Shown: positions 26,967 through 36,908, counted from the stretch's first letter. The stretch: DNA of 46,273 nt from CAYJMQ01 sp964371555 (GCA_964371555.1 CAYJMQ010000012.1:1-46273), one strand, 5' to 3'. The notes: a model not told the origin generated them from the sequence alone. Program-made: numbers and translations.

Positions 26967-27889
26967 TATGCGGCGCGACCGGATTCATTGGCCGGAATAT
27001 TGCTGATTTTTTATCAAAGCGCGGAGACCTTGAAATTTTCGGAACCTATTTTAAATCTAAACCCTATCCAAACCGGCGAATCACCTGGCTGCGTTCGGAT
27101 CTTACGAAAAAAAAGGATGTTGACCGCGCGATTGCCAAAAAAGATATTGTTATTCAGGCGGCCGCGGTCACTTCGGGTTCAAAAGAGATTGTTACGAAGC
27201 CTTATATTCACACCACAGATAATGCCATCATGAATTCTTTGATTTTTCGCGCGGCGCATGAATATCATCTGCCGCATGTTGTTTTTTTTAGTTGTACGGT
27301 CATGTATCCCTCAAGTCGAACACCGCTCAAGGAGACTGATTTCGATCCTAATGGAAAAATCCACCCTAAATACTTTGGGGCGGCATGGACCAAAGTCTAC
27401 ATTGAAAAAATGTGTGAGTTCTACTCAAGCCTTGGACGAACGCGCCACACAGTCATACGTCATTCCAATATTTATGGCCCTCATGACAAATTTGATTTTG
27501 AAAGATCGCATGTTGTGGGTGCGACAGTTGCCAAAGTTATCGGCGCGACTGATGGGAAAATCATCGTTTGGGGGGAGGGGAAAGAAGAAAGAGATCTGCT
27601 CTACATTGATGATCTTCTGCAGTTTGTGGAATTATCTTTGGATAGACAGAAAACCCCTTTTGAATTGTGTAATGTCGGCTATGGAAAATCGATTTCCGTG
27701 AGAAACCTGGTTCATAACATTGTTCGTCTGTCTGGCAGAAAGTTAGATGTGCAATACGATCCATCACAACCGTCCATAAACGCGCGATTATGTCTTAACA
27801 TTGACAAAGCCAGAGAAATTTTTGGTTGGATGCCCAGAATATCTTTGGAGACAGGTCTTGAAAAGACCCTGCATTGGTATCATGGATAG
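26948..27889 (+). CDS. NAD-dependent epimerase (SDR), paralogue C
   Basis: 313 residues: CGATGFIG (8-15), FFSCTVMYPS, RHSNIYGPHD, IVWGEGKEERDLLYIDD. The catalytic strip KYFGAAWTKVYIEKM keeps Lys149 aligned with Lys150 of paralogue A. It uses a GTG start at 26948 inside the end of paralogue B. Probably a nucleotide-sugar epimerase or reductase; it might pair with paralogue B as an active/inactive heterodimer (inference). Confidence 0.83.
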   Translation: MRRKVLICGATGFIGRNIADFLSKRGDLEIFGTYFKSKPYPNRRITWLRSDLTKKKDVDRAIAKKDIVIQAAAVTSGSKEIVTKPYIHTTDNAIMNSLIFRAAHEYHLPHVVFFSCTVMYPSSRTPLKETDFDPNGKIHPKYFGAAWTKVYIEKMCEFYSSLGRTRHTVIRHSNIYGPHDKFDFERSHVVGATVAKVIGATDGKIIVWGEGKEERDLLYIDDLLQFVELSLDRQKTPFELCNVGYGKSISVRNLVHNIVRLSGRKLDVQYDPSQPSINARLCLNIDKAREIFGWMPRISLETGLEKTLHWYHG

Positions 27890-28883
27890 AAAGCTTGAAA
27901 AGATTCTCATTACAGGTGTTACCGGTTCAGGCGGCAGTTATTTGGCTGAATATATCACTACCCATTATCCAAATGTTAAAGTTCATGGCATTTCAAGATG
28001 GCACAGCACAGGCTCATTCAAGAACATCCGGAGCATTTCAGACAAGATCTCGGTACATGAATGCGATCTCAATGATTTCGGTTCTGTTTTGGTTCTCCTC
28101 ACAAAAATCAGACCAGACGCGATTTTCCATTTGGCGGCGCATGCCAATGTCAGAACTTCTTTTATAACGCCGGTGGCAGTTTTGAATAATAACATTGTAG
28201 GAACGGTTAATCTCTTTGAGGCAATCCGGCTTGCATCCGTCGATCCCATTGTACAGCTTTGTTCAACATCCGAAGTCTATGGTCAGGTCGACCCTCAGGA
28301 TGTGCCGATCAAAGAAACGTGTTCCCTAAATCCCTCAAGCCCTTACGCAGTTTCCAAAGTTACGCAGGATCTGTTGGGATTTACTTATTTCAAAAGTTAT
28401 AACTTAAAAATCATTCGCACGCGTATGTTTGCGTATTTGAATCCCAGAAGATCTGATCTTTTTGCCACTGCCTTTGCGAGACAAATTGCCAGAATAGAGG
28501 CGGGTCTTCAAAAGACGCTTTATCATGGAAATCTGGATTCAGTTCGAACGCTCATTGATGTGCGGGATGCCATGGCATCCTATTGGATTGCGACTCAACG
28601 GGGAGAATTTGGAGACGTTTATAATATTGGCGGGTCTCATACCATTCGCGTCGGTGAGTTTCTGGAGCGCTTAAAAAAATCAGCGTATGTTCATATCCCC
28701 ACTCAATTGGATGCCGAACTCCTCCGCCCTGCGGATGTGACACTTCAAATTCCGGATGTGACTAAGTTTTTCAAATTGACGGGATGGAAGCCAAAATATA
28801 CTCTCGAACAGAGTATCAAATATTTACTTGATTATTGTAGAGCGGAGCTTCAGCTGGAAATGCGAGAGAGTCTTCTTAAGTAA
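27882..28883 (+). CDS. GDP-mannose 4,6-dehydratase-like enzyme
   Basis: 333 residues from MDRKLEKILITGVTG; the longer frame to 27801 lies inside the preceding gene and lacks a family match. TGVTGSGGSYLAEY is close to the GMD nucleotide motif (TGITGQDGSYLAE). STSEVYG and YAVSK supply the catalytic Thr/Glu and Tyr-Lys. HLAAHANVRTSF and DVRDAMASYW also fit. GMD converts GDP-mannose to the 4-keto-6-deoxy sugar; relatives such as DmhA and WcbK act on GDP-manno-heptose, which suits the HddA and HddC-like neighbours. Overlaps the previous gene by 8 bp. Confidence 0.85.
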   Translation: MDRKLEKILITGVTGSGGSYLAEYITTHYPNVKVHGISRWHSTGSFKNIRSISDKISVHECDLNDFGSVLVLLTKIRPDAIFHLAAHANVRTSFITPVAVLNNNIVGTVNLFEAIRLASVDPIVQLCSTSEVYGQVDPQDVPIKETCSLNPSSPYAVSKVTQDLLGFTYFKSYNLKIIRTRMFAYLNPRRSDLFATAFARQIARIEAGLQKTLYHGNLDSVRTLIDVRDAMASYWIATQRGEFGDVYNIGGSHTIRVGEFLERLKKSAYVHIPTQLDAELLRPADVTLQIPDVTKFFKLTGWKPKYTLEQSIKYLLDYCRAELQLEMRESLLK

Positions 28884-29857
28884 TGATCATTACAAAAACC
28901 CCCTTTCGGATTTCCTTTTTTGGCGGGGGTTCGGATTATCCGATATGGTATTACAAACAACGGGGATCCGTTCTTTCAACAACCATCAACAAATATTGTT
29001 ATATTTTTTGCAGATATCTTCCTTCTTTTTTTGATCACAAATCACGAATTGTTTATTCGAGAACAGAGCTTGTTAACAACCATGAAGAAATTGAGCATCC
29101 CTCTGTTCGCGCCTGTTTAAAGTTTTTAAACATAGAAAAGGGGGTCGAAATCCATCACAATGCAGATCTTCCCGCGAGGTCTGGCATTGGATCAAGTTCC
29201 GCCTTTACGGTGGGACTTTTAAATGCCCTTTACGCTCTCAAACAGGAAAAAATTTCCAAAGAAACACTCGCGTCGAATGCCATACATATTGAGCAGGAAT
29301 TAATCAAGGAAAGTGTCGGCTCTCAGGACCAGATTGCGGCTGCTTACGGTGGACTTAATTTCATTGAGTTTTCAGGACTTAAAAAAATTTCAGTCACTCC
29401 ATTGGTTCTCGAACAAGCGAGAGTAAAAGAGCTTCACAGTCATTTAATATTAATTTTCACCAGTCTTTCCCGGAATGCTTCAGGCATTGCCGCTGATCAA
29501 ATAAAAAATATTCCTTACCGGGAAGCAGAACTTAAGTTAATACAGCAAATGGTGGATGAAGGAATCCATATTCTTAAAAGTTCACGCGGCATAGATGAAT
29601 TTGGAAAACTGCTCCATGAGGCATGGATCCTGAAAAGAACGCTTTCCAGTCGAATCACTACACCGATTATTGATGAAATTTACGCTGTCGCGAGATCCGA
29701 GGGAGCAATCGGTGGAAAACTTCTGGGGGCGGGAGCTGGGGGATTTTTTCTCCTCTTTGCCAAACCGGAATATCATGTTCGTATTATTGAAAAGCTTAAG
29801 ATTTTCCTTCATGTCCCTTTTGAATTTGAATCTCATGGCAGCCTCGTTATTTTCTAG
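28883..29857 (+). CDS. hddA: GHMP kinase, D-glycero-D-manno-heptose 7-phosphate kinase-like
   Basis: 324 residues: RISFFGGGSDYPIWY near the start and the ATP loop LPARSGIGSSSAFTVG, followed by GGKLLGAGAGGFFLLF, as in HddA, which phosphorylates heptose 7-phosphate at C1 on the way to GDP-heptose. GmhA and GmhB, the other steps, are not in this window. Last gene of the operon; the start overlaps the previous stop by 1 bp, and the stop is 1 bp from the convergent giant gene, with no terminator hairpin between them that I can see. Confidence 0.85.
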   Translation: MIITKTPFRISFFGGGSDYPIWYYKQRGSVLSTTINKYCYIFCRYLPSFFDHKSRIVYSRTELVNNHEEIEHPSVRACLKFLNIEKGVEIHHNADLPARSGIGSSSAFTVGLLNALYALKQEKISKETLASNAIHIEQELIKESVGSQDQIAAAYGGLNFIEFSGLKKISVTPLVLEQARVKELHSHLILIFTSLSRNASGIAADQIKNIPYREAELKLIQQMVDEGIHILKSSRGIDEFGKLLHEAWILKRTLSSRITTPIIDEIYAVARSEGAIGGKLLGAGAGGFFLLFAKPEYHVRIIEKLKIFLHVPFEFESHGSLVIF

Positions 29858-29858
29858 A

Positions 29859-32800
29859 TTAATCCCCCGACGGCCCCGCTGGCCCAGACGGATCGACAAA
29901 GTCAGGATGATTATTTGTAATGATGTGTCTTAGCGCGTTGCACGCTGATTGAAGATGCGGGTATTCGGCGCCGATGTTTGAGAGCCGTTCATCAAGCCAC
30001 GCGGTGGGTGTTGTTCCGCCAAAAAAGTGGCGGATGCCGGCGCGGTTAACCGTCTCTCCGGTCGTGGGATCTTGCGCGGGGAGTGTCGCGAAAAGAAGCA
30101 TCGCGATGTCTCGAATGTTTTTGTAGAAGTGGAACGCAAAATTAAATCGGTTTCTCAAGCGCTGCATTCTTTGTCTGACGATCCTTTGAACCTGGGGATC
30201 GCACAACTGTTCATCTGTAAATTCCCCATAAGCCCATCCGGTGGCTCTTTCAAAGCCCTGGTCCATATGCATATCGAGTCCCCCAAGAATATATGCCCAG
30301 AGATAACCCCACGCCAGAAGATCGACGTCAATACGCCCCAAAAATAAGATTTGGAAGAAACCCATGCTAAAGAGCGCCGCCCGGAGGTTGGCCGTAATGA
30401 TGCTCCAATATCTCCAGTAATTGGCGCCAAGTGAATTTTCAGGATTCATAAAGGTGCGGATCAGCCACCAATGGGCAAAGGAGATCTCTGGGTTATCCGG
30501 TCGCGCATCATAGCGTCTGTTGAACTCTTCTTCCGATTTTTTGAGGTTTCGGTCTTCGAGGATTTTTCCCCACGCGGATGCGAAGGTGCTATAGATCAGA
30601 TCGATCCCAAAGCCGTAACCAAATAGCATTCGGCTGCCATAAAAGACACTTGTGGGACCAAAAAAATCTTCCTGAATTGGCCTCATCTCGCCTTGAGCCC
30701 CGGCATAAAGAATGAAAAGGAACACGATATCCTGGGGTTTATCCACTTTAAGTTCGCTGAGTACTTTTAAACCTGCGCGTTCGGTTGCTCTTGGATCATC
30801 TTTCAGCGCCTTCTTAACCTCATTATAGCGACCTTCCTGGAGCCCCGCTCCCGCCAAGCGTGAGACGACCCATTCGGAAAAACGCGTGCTTAGATCCTCG
30901 CGGCCCGTCTGTGTAAACAGTCGGACAAGACGATTGGAATGAACATATCTCTCGGCAGCGATGACGGCCTCGGGCAAAACCTCTGCGATCCACTGATCGA
31001 GCTCGGCTTCTGAAAGTGGGGATGAACTGTTTTTTTCGTGAAACGTGACAGCCCGCCCCAAACATTCATAGACGACGCCGTTTGTAACAACTCGCATAAA
31101 AGCACGGGCGCGGGGGGTGAGTTCTTTCGCTAAGACTTGGATCTTATCTCTGCTTTGTTCGATGCTTAAGGGGGCTTCGGTTTGCGCTTTGGCGAGACGA
31201 GCGCGATCCAACGCGTTGTTTATAAACGCGCGTGTTTCTTCAAGCGCCCGTTCGGCTGCCTTCCTACGAATGCGCAGTTCATCTTGAAAGAGCGCTTCCT
31301 GAATGGAAGATGTCTTTGCCGCGCTTTTGCCTCCCCATCTTTCGCCTCCCCATAATGTAGGCCGAAAACCGCCATTTGATAGACGAGGCATCGCCCCTTC
31401 CCGCGCGATTCTGCTGAATTCGGGGAAAAAGAATTTGAGGAGCGATCTTACGGGGGCAGTTACTGTGTTTCTAAACCAGAAATACCAGTTCCAGACGTGG
31501 GCTGTAGAGCCCATAGTAACTTTGACCGCGTACCAGCTAAAGACGAGCCGAAAGAGCGCTTGTTTCATCCCTATCAATTCTGTCCGATGGGCCGGGATTA
31601 CACCATCTTCTACGGCAATCTGTCGCTGTCTTTCCAGGAAATATTTTTTGAAGAGTGTTCGTCTGTCTTTGGGGGTGGGTTCTTTGATCTGATTCTCTTC
31701 CATCCACTTTGCCTGGAATTTTTCAAATTCAGCTGTTCCCAAAGATTTCCGAAAGTCGTTCAGTTGAAAAAGCAATTGCACAGCGCTAAATGATCCAACG
31801 AGACTTGTGGCCCAGTATGTTACAAGAACCGCGGTTCGATAATTGCCATACGTATCGGCTAAACGCTTTGGATCTGTAAACGCGGTCATGGCATCATAGG
31901 CGCCGTAAAGAAGAGATCCCGTTCTCGAAAACCAATAGCTTAAATGTTCCCCGATGGCATAAGAGAGCCCTGCCACCGAATCCAGCGCGGCTTGCGTCGT
32001 CTCTGGCGAAGCCGCATTTGCGGTCGCAGCCCCCGCCGCCGCCATGAGGAGCGCCGCCGCAAGACCCTTCCCCGCCAGAGGCTTGTGATCATGGAGTGTT
32101 TGAAGAAGCAGTTTTAATCGCGTCGTGAGTCTTTGGTTTTTTTGATATGCCCGGGTAACATCGGTCATTGCTGCTGTCATCTCTGACTGAAGCTTTACGA
32201 ACGGATTGGAACCGGGGAGCGTTCCTTGAGGGCTAAAATCAATCAATGAGTCGACCCCTTTATTGATGAGCGTTTCAAGCTTTTCCACCCGGCTTTCAAG
32301 TTCCGCGTCTTTTGTAAAGTCATTCAGCGAGGTCTCTCGAATGTTTTGGAGAGCGAGTTTGAGAACCTGATCCAAAACAGGGCCGCGTCCAAGCTTTGCT
32401 TCAGCGAAGACCGAAAGGACATTGAAAAGCTCTCTTTGCGCAAGCACCACATCAGCGATCATCGAATGAGCGACTTTAAACTCTCGCAGTTCTCCATTCT
32501 CTGATTCTGCCCTCTCTGCCCTCTTTGTATGAAAAGCGACAAAATCTTCATTTCCAGTCGCTGATATCAATCGAAACCGGGCGGGATCAAAAGGAAACGG
32601 AAGATAGAAAAGCGGAATGTGGCTGGCATCCGCGTATGCTTTAAGATCAATGACTCTCAAGAGTTGTTCCCGCGCATCGGCGCTTTCAGGCGGAAGCAAA
32701 ATGAGCAATTCTTCTGTTTGAACGATACCTCGCGCCTTGATCTGAAATGTATGGATGAGTATACCTCCACTAAAAAGTTCTACGCGATCTGGATGACATT

Positions 32801-35800
32801 TGGCCGTGATGCCACGCGGATGGACAGCCCCCTTATAATGATGTTCCTGAGCGAGGATACCGAAAGGGTCCATTCGGGAACTGATTCGCTTAATACGACC
32901 CTCTGTATACGCCCTCGTTTGTTCCTGCAAATTCAAGAGCTCTGCGTGAAAGGCCGTTCCCCTTCTTTCGAGGATTCCAGCCCATTCTTTGTTGTCTGCC
33001 GCTCGCGGGCGTATGCTGCGGTCGAGTTCTCTTAAAGCATTTTGGTAAATCCCTGAAAGCAGTCGATCTTCGTCCTTGATGAGATCATGGCGAACAAGCG
33101 GGATCATCGCCGCATCCCCTTTTGTCAAAGCATGATCGATTTGTGATAAGAGATAGTCATCTTTGGCTATTAAGGCTTCTTGTCTTTTATGTTCGAGAAA
33201 TTTTCGAATTCTTTCTAATGCCTGCCGTTCTCTTGAGATAAGCGTAAATAATTCTTTACCTGTCAGCTCCTGGTCTTTCGGGACGTAGCCAAGGTAGGGG
33301 TTAAGAGCAAAAGCCCAGGTTTCTTCCAGTGACTCTCCTGGTTTGGGAGTAAAGACGGTCTGAATCGTTCTGCGTATGTCTTCGAGGACCGCAGTCATTT
33401 CGGCATTGATGTCGCTCAGTCTGTTATTTTCATCCTCACCGACCATTGATTGGGTAAGGGGGGATTGGGTAAGGGGTTGGGTAAGGTGGCTCATCACTTC
33501 AGCCAAGCCCCGAATACCGGTTTGGTATTCAACATTTGCGCTCAGGCGGCCTAGCTCTTCTTCCCATGCGTGAGAGAAAGTACGGTGCGACAGTGTTGGC
33601 AGGTGAGAGAAAATCTGCATTTGAAATGCGGCAATCGCGTCGAGTTGCTGGCTAGAGATATTTGGGGTGAGATTTTGTGATCCTTGAGGTCCTTCATTAT
33701 AAGTGAGGTTTAAGGAATGCCCATCAGATGAAGGGACAAGGTGGCGTAAGCGGGGGAGATGGGGGAGAGGGACAAAACAGAATGGGAGAGGGGGGAGATC
33801 TTCATCTTTAAACTCTCTTGGAAACTCTCTTGGAAACTCTCTTGGCAGAGAAGACCGAAGCATCGCGCCATAGAGACCGATATTTACAAAGAGAAGATCA
33901 CGTGTCGAATGTCTCGGTCTGATCACAAGAGAATCGCCGAGCTGGACGATGTCTGATGGAAATGGCAAAGAAATCGCCCCTTGACGCTCAATGCCGTCAC
34001 CGTGATGGGGGTTTAAATGGAATCGGAATTCTGTTGTTTGATTCGATGTTAAAACCGTTATCTTGAGATCAAAAAACGGGCGCTTAATTTCGAAAATTTG
34101 CCCTTCGTTGCCTGATGTTTCCGGCGCATCCCGATCTAAGATTTCTTGTGTTTTTAAGAGATAGGGATCTTTTTGCCAATCGGTTGCCGCGGCTTCCAAA
34201 CCGGCGAACGCCGCCTGCTGAAGTTTCGGATTCTCATCATTATTGGCAAGCGTTTCTAATTTAAAGATGACATCATCGCCCCCCATTTGACCCAGCGCTT
34301 TTGCTGCTGCCTCGGCGACGATCAATGATGCCTGATTTTCCAGTAATGCTTGTATGAAAAGAGCAATAGCGAGCTCGCGTTCAAGTTCTTTTGCCTCTTC
34401 CAGGCCTTTCAGTTTGTCTTCGTCAGTCCCCTTTTCATGGAATAGTCTTCGAAGTCGGGCTGCTTGTTCATTCTGATTTTTGGCATCACTTTTTTCTTTT
34501 GGGCTTTCTTCTGGGGTTTGACTATTTTGCTGTTCGGGGCTTTGAGAACTACTGGGAGAACCACTGGTAGAATCGCTGGCAGAACCACTGGCAGCGTCGG
34601 CGGCCGCGTTGTCCAAAATAGTGCGTTCGTGATATTGAGGCGACGTATTCCCATAAATTCGATACTGATTCGGGTTTTGAAGGGCTTGCCGATACAATCT
34701 CGATCCTTTGGATGTGACACAAATTTGGATCACATTGTCTGTGTCTGGATCTTTAACGATGATGACAACATAGTCGTCCGGGAGCGAGATCCTTTCCAAA
34801 GGATTGGCCGAGAATTTAAACTCTTCAAATGCTTTGGGGTTAAGCGCAATACCAAATAATATTTCTTTTTGATTTGGGATCTTACGATGTTGCTCTGTCC
34901 ACGGGAGGCGGATCGGTTCATCATCTGCCAGCTGCGTTAGCCGTGGCGGCGCTTTCGGAGGCCGAAGAAGCGTTTGTGTTTGTTGCGAAAGGAGTTCATG
35001 AACAGGATCTTTTAATAAAGGGGGGCGAATGATTGGGGAGGTGGGGATGGGGTCAAAAGGATTAAGTGTCTGTGATGCCCGGGCGCCTGAATGGGGAGGA
35101 GGTGGGCGGCTCCCCCAAACCGGAAGATCTCCATTACTGATGATATAGGGGTTGTTTCGAGTCGTATCGTAATAGCTGTTCGATTGATGTCGGGGGTAAT
35201 CTGGTGAGTAATCTGATTTTTTTTGAAAAAAGGTAAAATTTTGGGAACCACGCGTTTCTGTTTCTTGGGAAAATCTGATAGTCTCGTGCCGGTCCGTCTG
35301 TCGCGCTGAAAACACTCTCGAAGCATTGGCGACGAGTCCAAGTGTTAAAAGCCCGGAAAAAATCGACTCAAAATATTCATCGTTCATCATATGAAGGGTC
35401 GTTTGCGTGCCCATGAGGCCCAAACCGATTGCTGTGGTCGCGCGCGGGAAGAAAGCCATTGCGCCGGAAAAGAGCGCCGCAACAGGAAGCATCACCATGA
35501 CGTTCGTTAAAAACCTCGTGTGCCAATCTGTATGAGGGGCTGGATTGTTAAAAAAGATATGGTTTAAATTGGGGGCTGCCGCGAACATCGCAGCAATTCC
35601 CAGCACAGCGACAGCGCCGTAGGGACCGAGAAAATAGAGAGCCGCAAGATCTGCAACAACGACGCCGGCAATCAGTCCATATCGTCCCAAAGCCTGGGCG
35701 AATTCAATAAAATCTTTATTCAAAGTAAAGGACGGAAGAAAAACAGCGGGGACACTTCCCAAATGCTTACTCCAAAAATCTTCTACTCTCTTAAAAGGGT

Positions 35801-36857
35801 GTGTGATTGATCCATGTCTCAGCCAGTCTTCTCTTTCCTGCTTTTCCTCAACACGGGATTTTGTCTTGAGATAAGATTCGGTGATTTCTTTCAGGCTTTC
35901 ACGCGTGACCGTCGTCAAAAATATCCCCCCCTCTGCCGGCCCGGAACGCGGCAATAACCATTCAAATTCTTCTGTGTGGAGAGTATGGAGTTCTTTTCCG
36001 ATTTCAGCATAGACGATATGTTTGAGAGAAGGATAGTTCTTGTCTATGACGCTGAAATAGTAATTATCTTCATCACTGACTTCCAAAACACCGCGTAAGT
36101 ATCGATTTACATCAAATTCCGCTGTGCCAAATTCCGCCTCAATTTTTCTTCTCTTTTCACGTTCCTCCTGAATAAATGACCATGAAGACTCAAGCAACGC
36201 TTTAAAATGACCTGCCGGGACTTCTTTTACCAATGATTCGTAATCTCCCATGTCATCGCGTTCAGAAAGTGATAGAATTTTAAGAAGCAGATCTATTCTG
36301 TGGTCAAATTCTCTAAATTGGGAGAGGTGTCCAAATCTGTCATAGAGACGCCTGTGCTCTTCCAATATATCGGAGGGGGTCATTTGGTATGTTTCGGAGA
36401 ACATTTTAAGATAGAGATCAGCCCGCTGTTTGTCCCCGTGGCTCCCTTCCCATTCAAAGAGTCGAACGACATAATGAAGGAGGGCATATTTTTGAATGGC
36501 CGCCATCATTTCTTCGTAGTCCGCGCCAAATTCTTCAAACATTTCAAGGGCAGCGGCATCAAGGACATTGGCAAAAGCAAGCAATTTTTTTCGTTCGTCA
36601 TCGGTATTTCCGGCGATATTTTGGCCGATACTTCGGGAATGATCGGCTTCCAGACGAGCCGCATCTGCGAGCATTCGGACGATGGCGAAATTTTGGGTTT
36701 TTTGCGTTAAGAGATCAGTCTGAGCGGTTTGAGTCGTTATATTTTCTGAAGGTGCGGCCTGATAGCTCTGCATTTGATCAGGCATCCCCCAGATGGTGGG
36801 GGGGCATGTTAAAACGAGAGCAACTGTCGTTGCCACAACTCTCTTAAAGAAACTCAA
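29859..36857 (-). CDS. giant 2332-residue exported/membrane protein, unknown function
   Basis: The TTG start at 36855-36857 has GGGAGAG 5 bp upstream and opens a signal peptide (MSFFKRVVATTVALVLTCPP). Approximate layout: helical region to 380; first membrane-like cluster 385-520; Pro/Ser/Gln-rich linkers about 580-640 and 770-810; HEAT-like helices about 820-880 (IVAEAAAKALGQMGG); beta-rich 920-1010; tandem FPRE repeats near 1010; long charged helices 1120-1580; second Ala-rich hydrophobic cluster 1585-1700; third 2080-2250; collagen-like GPAGPSGD tail. No known enzymatic motif was found. It is a candidate surface, adhesion or envelope-spanning protein. It stands alone, convergent with the sugar operon. 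Confidence 0.85.
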   Translation of the reverse strand: MSFFKRVVATTVALVLTCPPTIWGMPDQMQSYQAAPSENITTQTAQTDLLTQKTQNFAIVRMLADAARLEADHSRSIGQNIAGNTDDERKKLLAFANVLDAAALEMFEEFGADYEEMMAAIQKYALLHYVVRLFEWEGSHGDKQRADLYLKMFSETYQMTPSDILEEHRRLYDRFGHLSQFREFDHRIDLLLKILSLSERDDMGDYESLVKEVPAGHFKALLESSWSFIQEEREKRRKIEAEFGTAEFDVNRYLRGVLEVSDEDNYYFSVIDKNYPSLKHIVYAEIGKELHTLHTEEFEWLLPRSGPAEGGIFLTTVTRESLKEITESYLKTKSRVEEKQEREDWLRHGSITHPFKRVEDFWSKHLGSVPAVFLPSFTLNKDFIEFAQALGRYGLIAGVVVADLAALYFLGPYGAVAVLGIAAMFAAAPNLNHIFFNNPAPHTDWHTRFLTNVMVMLPVAALFSGAMAFFPRATTAIGLGLMGTQTTLHMMNDEYFESIFSGLLTLGLVANASRVFSARQTDRHETIRFSQETETRGSQNFTFFQKKSDYSPDYPRHQSNSYYDTTRNNPYIISNGDLPVWGSRPPPPHSGARASQTLNPFDPIPTSPIIRPPLLKDPVHELLSQQTQTLLRPPKAPPRLTQLADDEPIRLPWTEQHRKIPNQKEILFGIALNPKAFEEFKFSANPLERISLPDDYVVIIVKDPDTDNVIQICVTSKGSRLYRQALQNPNQYRIYGNTSPQYHERTILDNAAADAASGSASDSTSGSPSSSQSPEQQNSQTPEESPKEKSDAKNQNEQAARLRRLFHEKGTDEDKLKGLEEAKELERELAIALFIQALLENQASLIVAEAAAKALGQMGGDDVIFKLETLANNDENPKLQQAAFAGLEAAATDWQKDPYLLKTQEILDRDAPETSGNEGQIFEIKRPFFDLKITVLTSNQTTEFRFHLNPHHGDGIERQGAISLPFPSDIVQLGDSLVIRPRHSTRDLLFVNIGLYGAMLRSSLPREFPREFPREFKDEDLPPLPFCFVPLPHLPRLRHLVPSSDGHSLNLTYNEGPQGSQNLTPNISSQQLDAIAAFQMQIFSHLPTLSHRTFSHAWEEELGRLSANVEYQTGIRGLAEVMSHLTQPLTQSPLTQSMVGEDENNRLSDINAEMTAVLEDIRRTIQTVFTPKPGESLEETWAFALNPYLGYVPKDQELTGKELFTLISRERQALERIRKFLEHKRQEALIAKDDYLLSQIDHALTKGDAAMIPLVRHDLIKDEDRLLSGIYQNALRELDRSIRPRAADNKEWAGILERRGTAFHAELLNLQEQTRAYTEGRIKRISSRMDPFGILAQEHHYKGAVHPRGITAKCHPDRVELFSGGILIHTFQIKARGIVQTEELLILLPPESADAREQLLRVIDLKAYADASHIPLFYLPFPFDPARFRLISATGNEDFVAFHTKRAERAESENGELREFKVAHSMIADVVLAQRELFNVLSVFAEAKLGRGPVLDQVLKLALQNIRETSLNDFTKDAELESRVEKLETLINKGVDSLIDFSPQGTLPGSNPFVKLQSEMTAAMTDVTRAYQKNQRLTTRLKLLLQTLHDHKPLAGKGLAAALLMAAAGAATANAASPETTQAALDSVAGLSYAIGEHLSYWFSRTGSLLYGAYDAMTAFTDPKRLADTYGNYRTAVLVTYWATSLVGSFSAVQLLFQLNDFRKSLGTAEFEKFQAKWMEENQIKEPTPKDRRTLFKKYFLERQRQIAVEDGVIPAHRTELIGMKQALFRLVFSWYAVKVTMGSTAHVWNWYFWFRNTVTAPVRSLLKFFFPEFSRIAREGAMPRLSNGGFRPTLWGGERWGGKSAAKTSSIQEALFQDELRIRRKAAERALEETRAFINNALDRARLAKAQTEAPLSIEQSRDKIQVLAKELTPRARAFMRVVTNGVVYECLGRAVTFHEKNSSSPLSEAELDQWIAEVLPEAVIAAERYVHSNRLVRLFTQTGREDLSTRFSEWVVSRLAGAGLQEGRYNEVKKALKDDPRATERAGLKVLSELKVDKPQDIVFLFILYAGAQGEMRPIQEDFFGPTSVFYGSRMLFGYGFGIDLIYSTFASAWGKILEDRNLKKSEEEFNRRYDARPDNPEISFAHWWLIRTFMNPENSLGANYWRYWSIITANLRAALFSMGFFQILFLGRIDVDLLAWGYLWAYILGGLDMHMDQGFERATGWAYGEFTDEQLCDPQVQRIVRQRMQRLRNRFNFAFHFYKNIRDIAMLLFATLPAQDPTTGETVNRAGIRHFFGGTTPTAWLDERLSNIGAEYPHLQSACNALRHIITNNHPDFVDPSGPAGPSGD
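33811..33846. repeat. three 12-bp tandem repeats inside the giant gene
   Basis: Unit AACTCTCTTGGA three times (last base of the third unit differs), translated in the giant gene as repeats of Phe-Pro-Arg-Glu. A looser direct repeat (GGATTGGGTAAGG units) lies at about 33447-33487 and gives Leu-Thr-Gln-Pro/Ser repeats. Both keep the frame. Confidence 0.9.
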
Positions 36858-36879
36858 TAACTCTCCCTTGGGAGGGATT

Positions 36880-36908
36880 TTTCTACCCGAAATTTAGAAA
36901 AGAGTCAA
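36880..36908 (-). promoter_or_regulatory. promoter candidate for the giant gene
   Basis: Reverse strand TTGACT (36903-36908), 17-bp spacer, TAGAAA (36880-36885), about 23 bp before the TTG start. The remainder of the gap up to 37150 is AT-rich with T and A runs and shows no gene or clear RNA structure. Confidence 0.45.

Noticed and set aside
27801..27881. Longer N-terminus for the GMD-like gene
   Set aside because: Lies within the preceding SDR gene; the family start with TGVTGSGGSY begins just after ATG 27882.
33447..33487. Possible CRISPR-like or VNTR array from GGGTAAGG words
   Set aside because: Short, imperfect, in frame inside the giant gene, without spacers.
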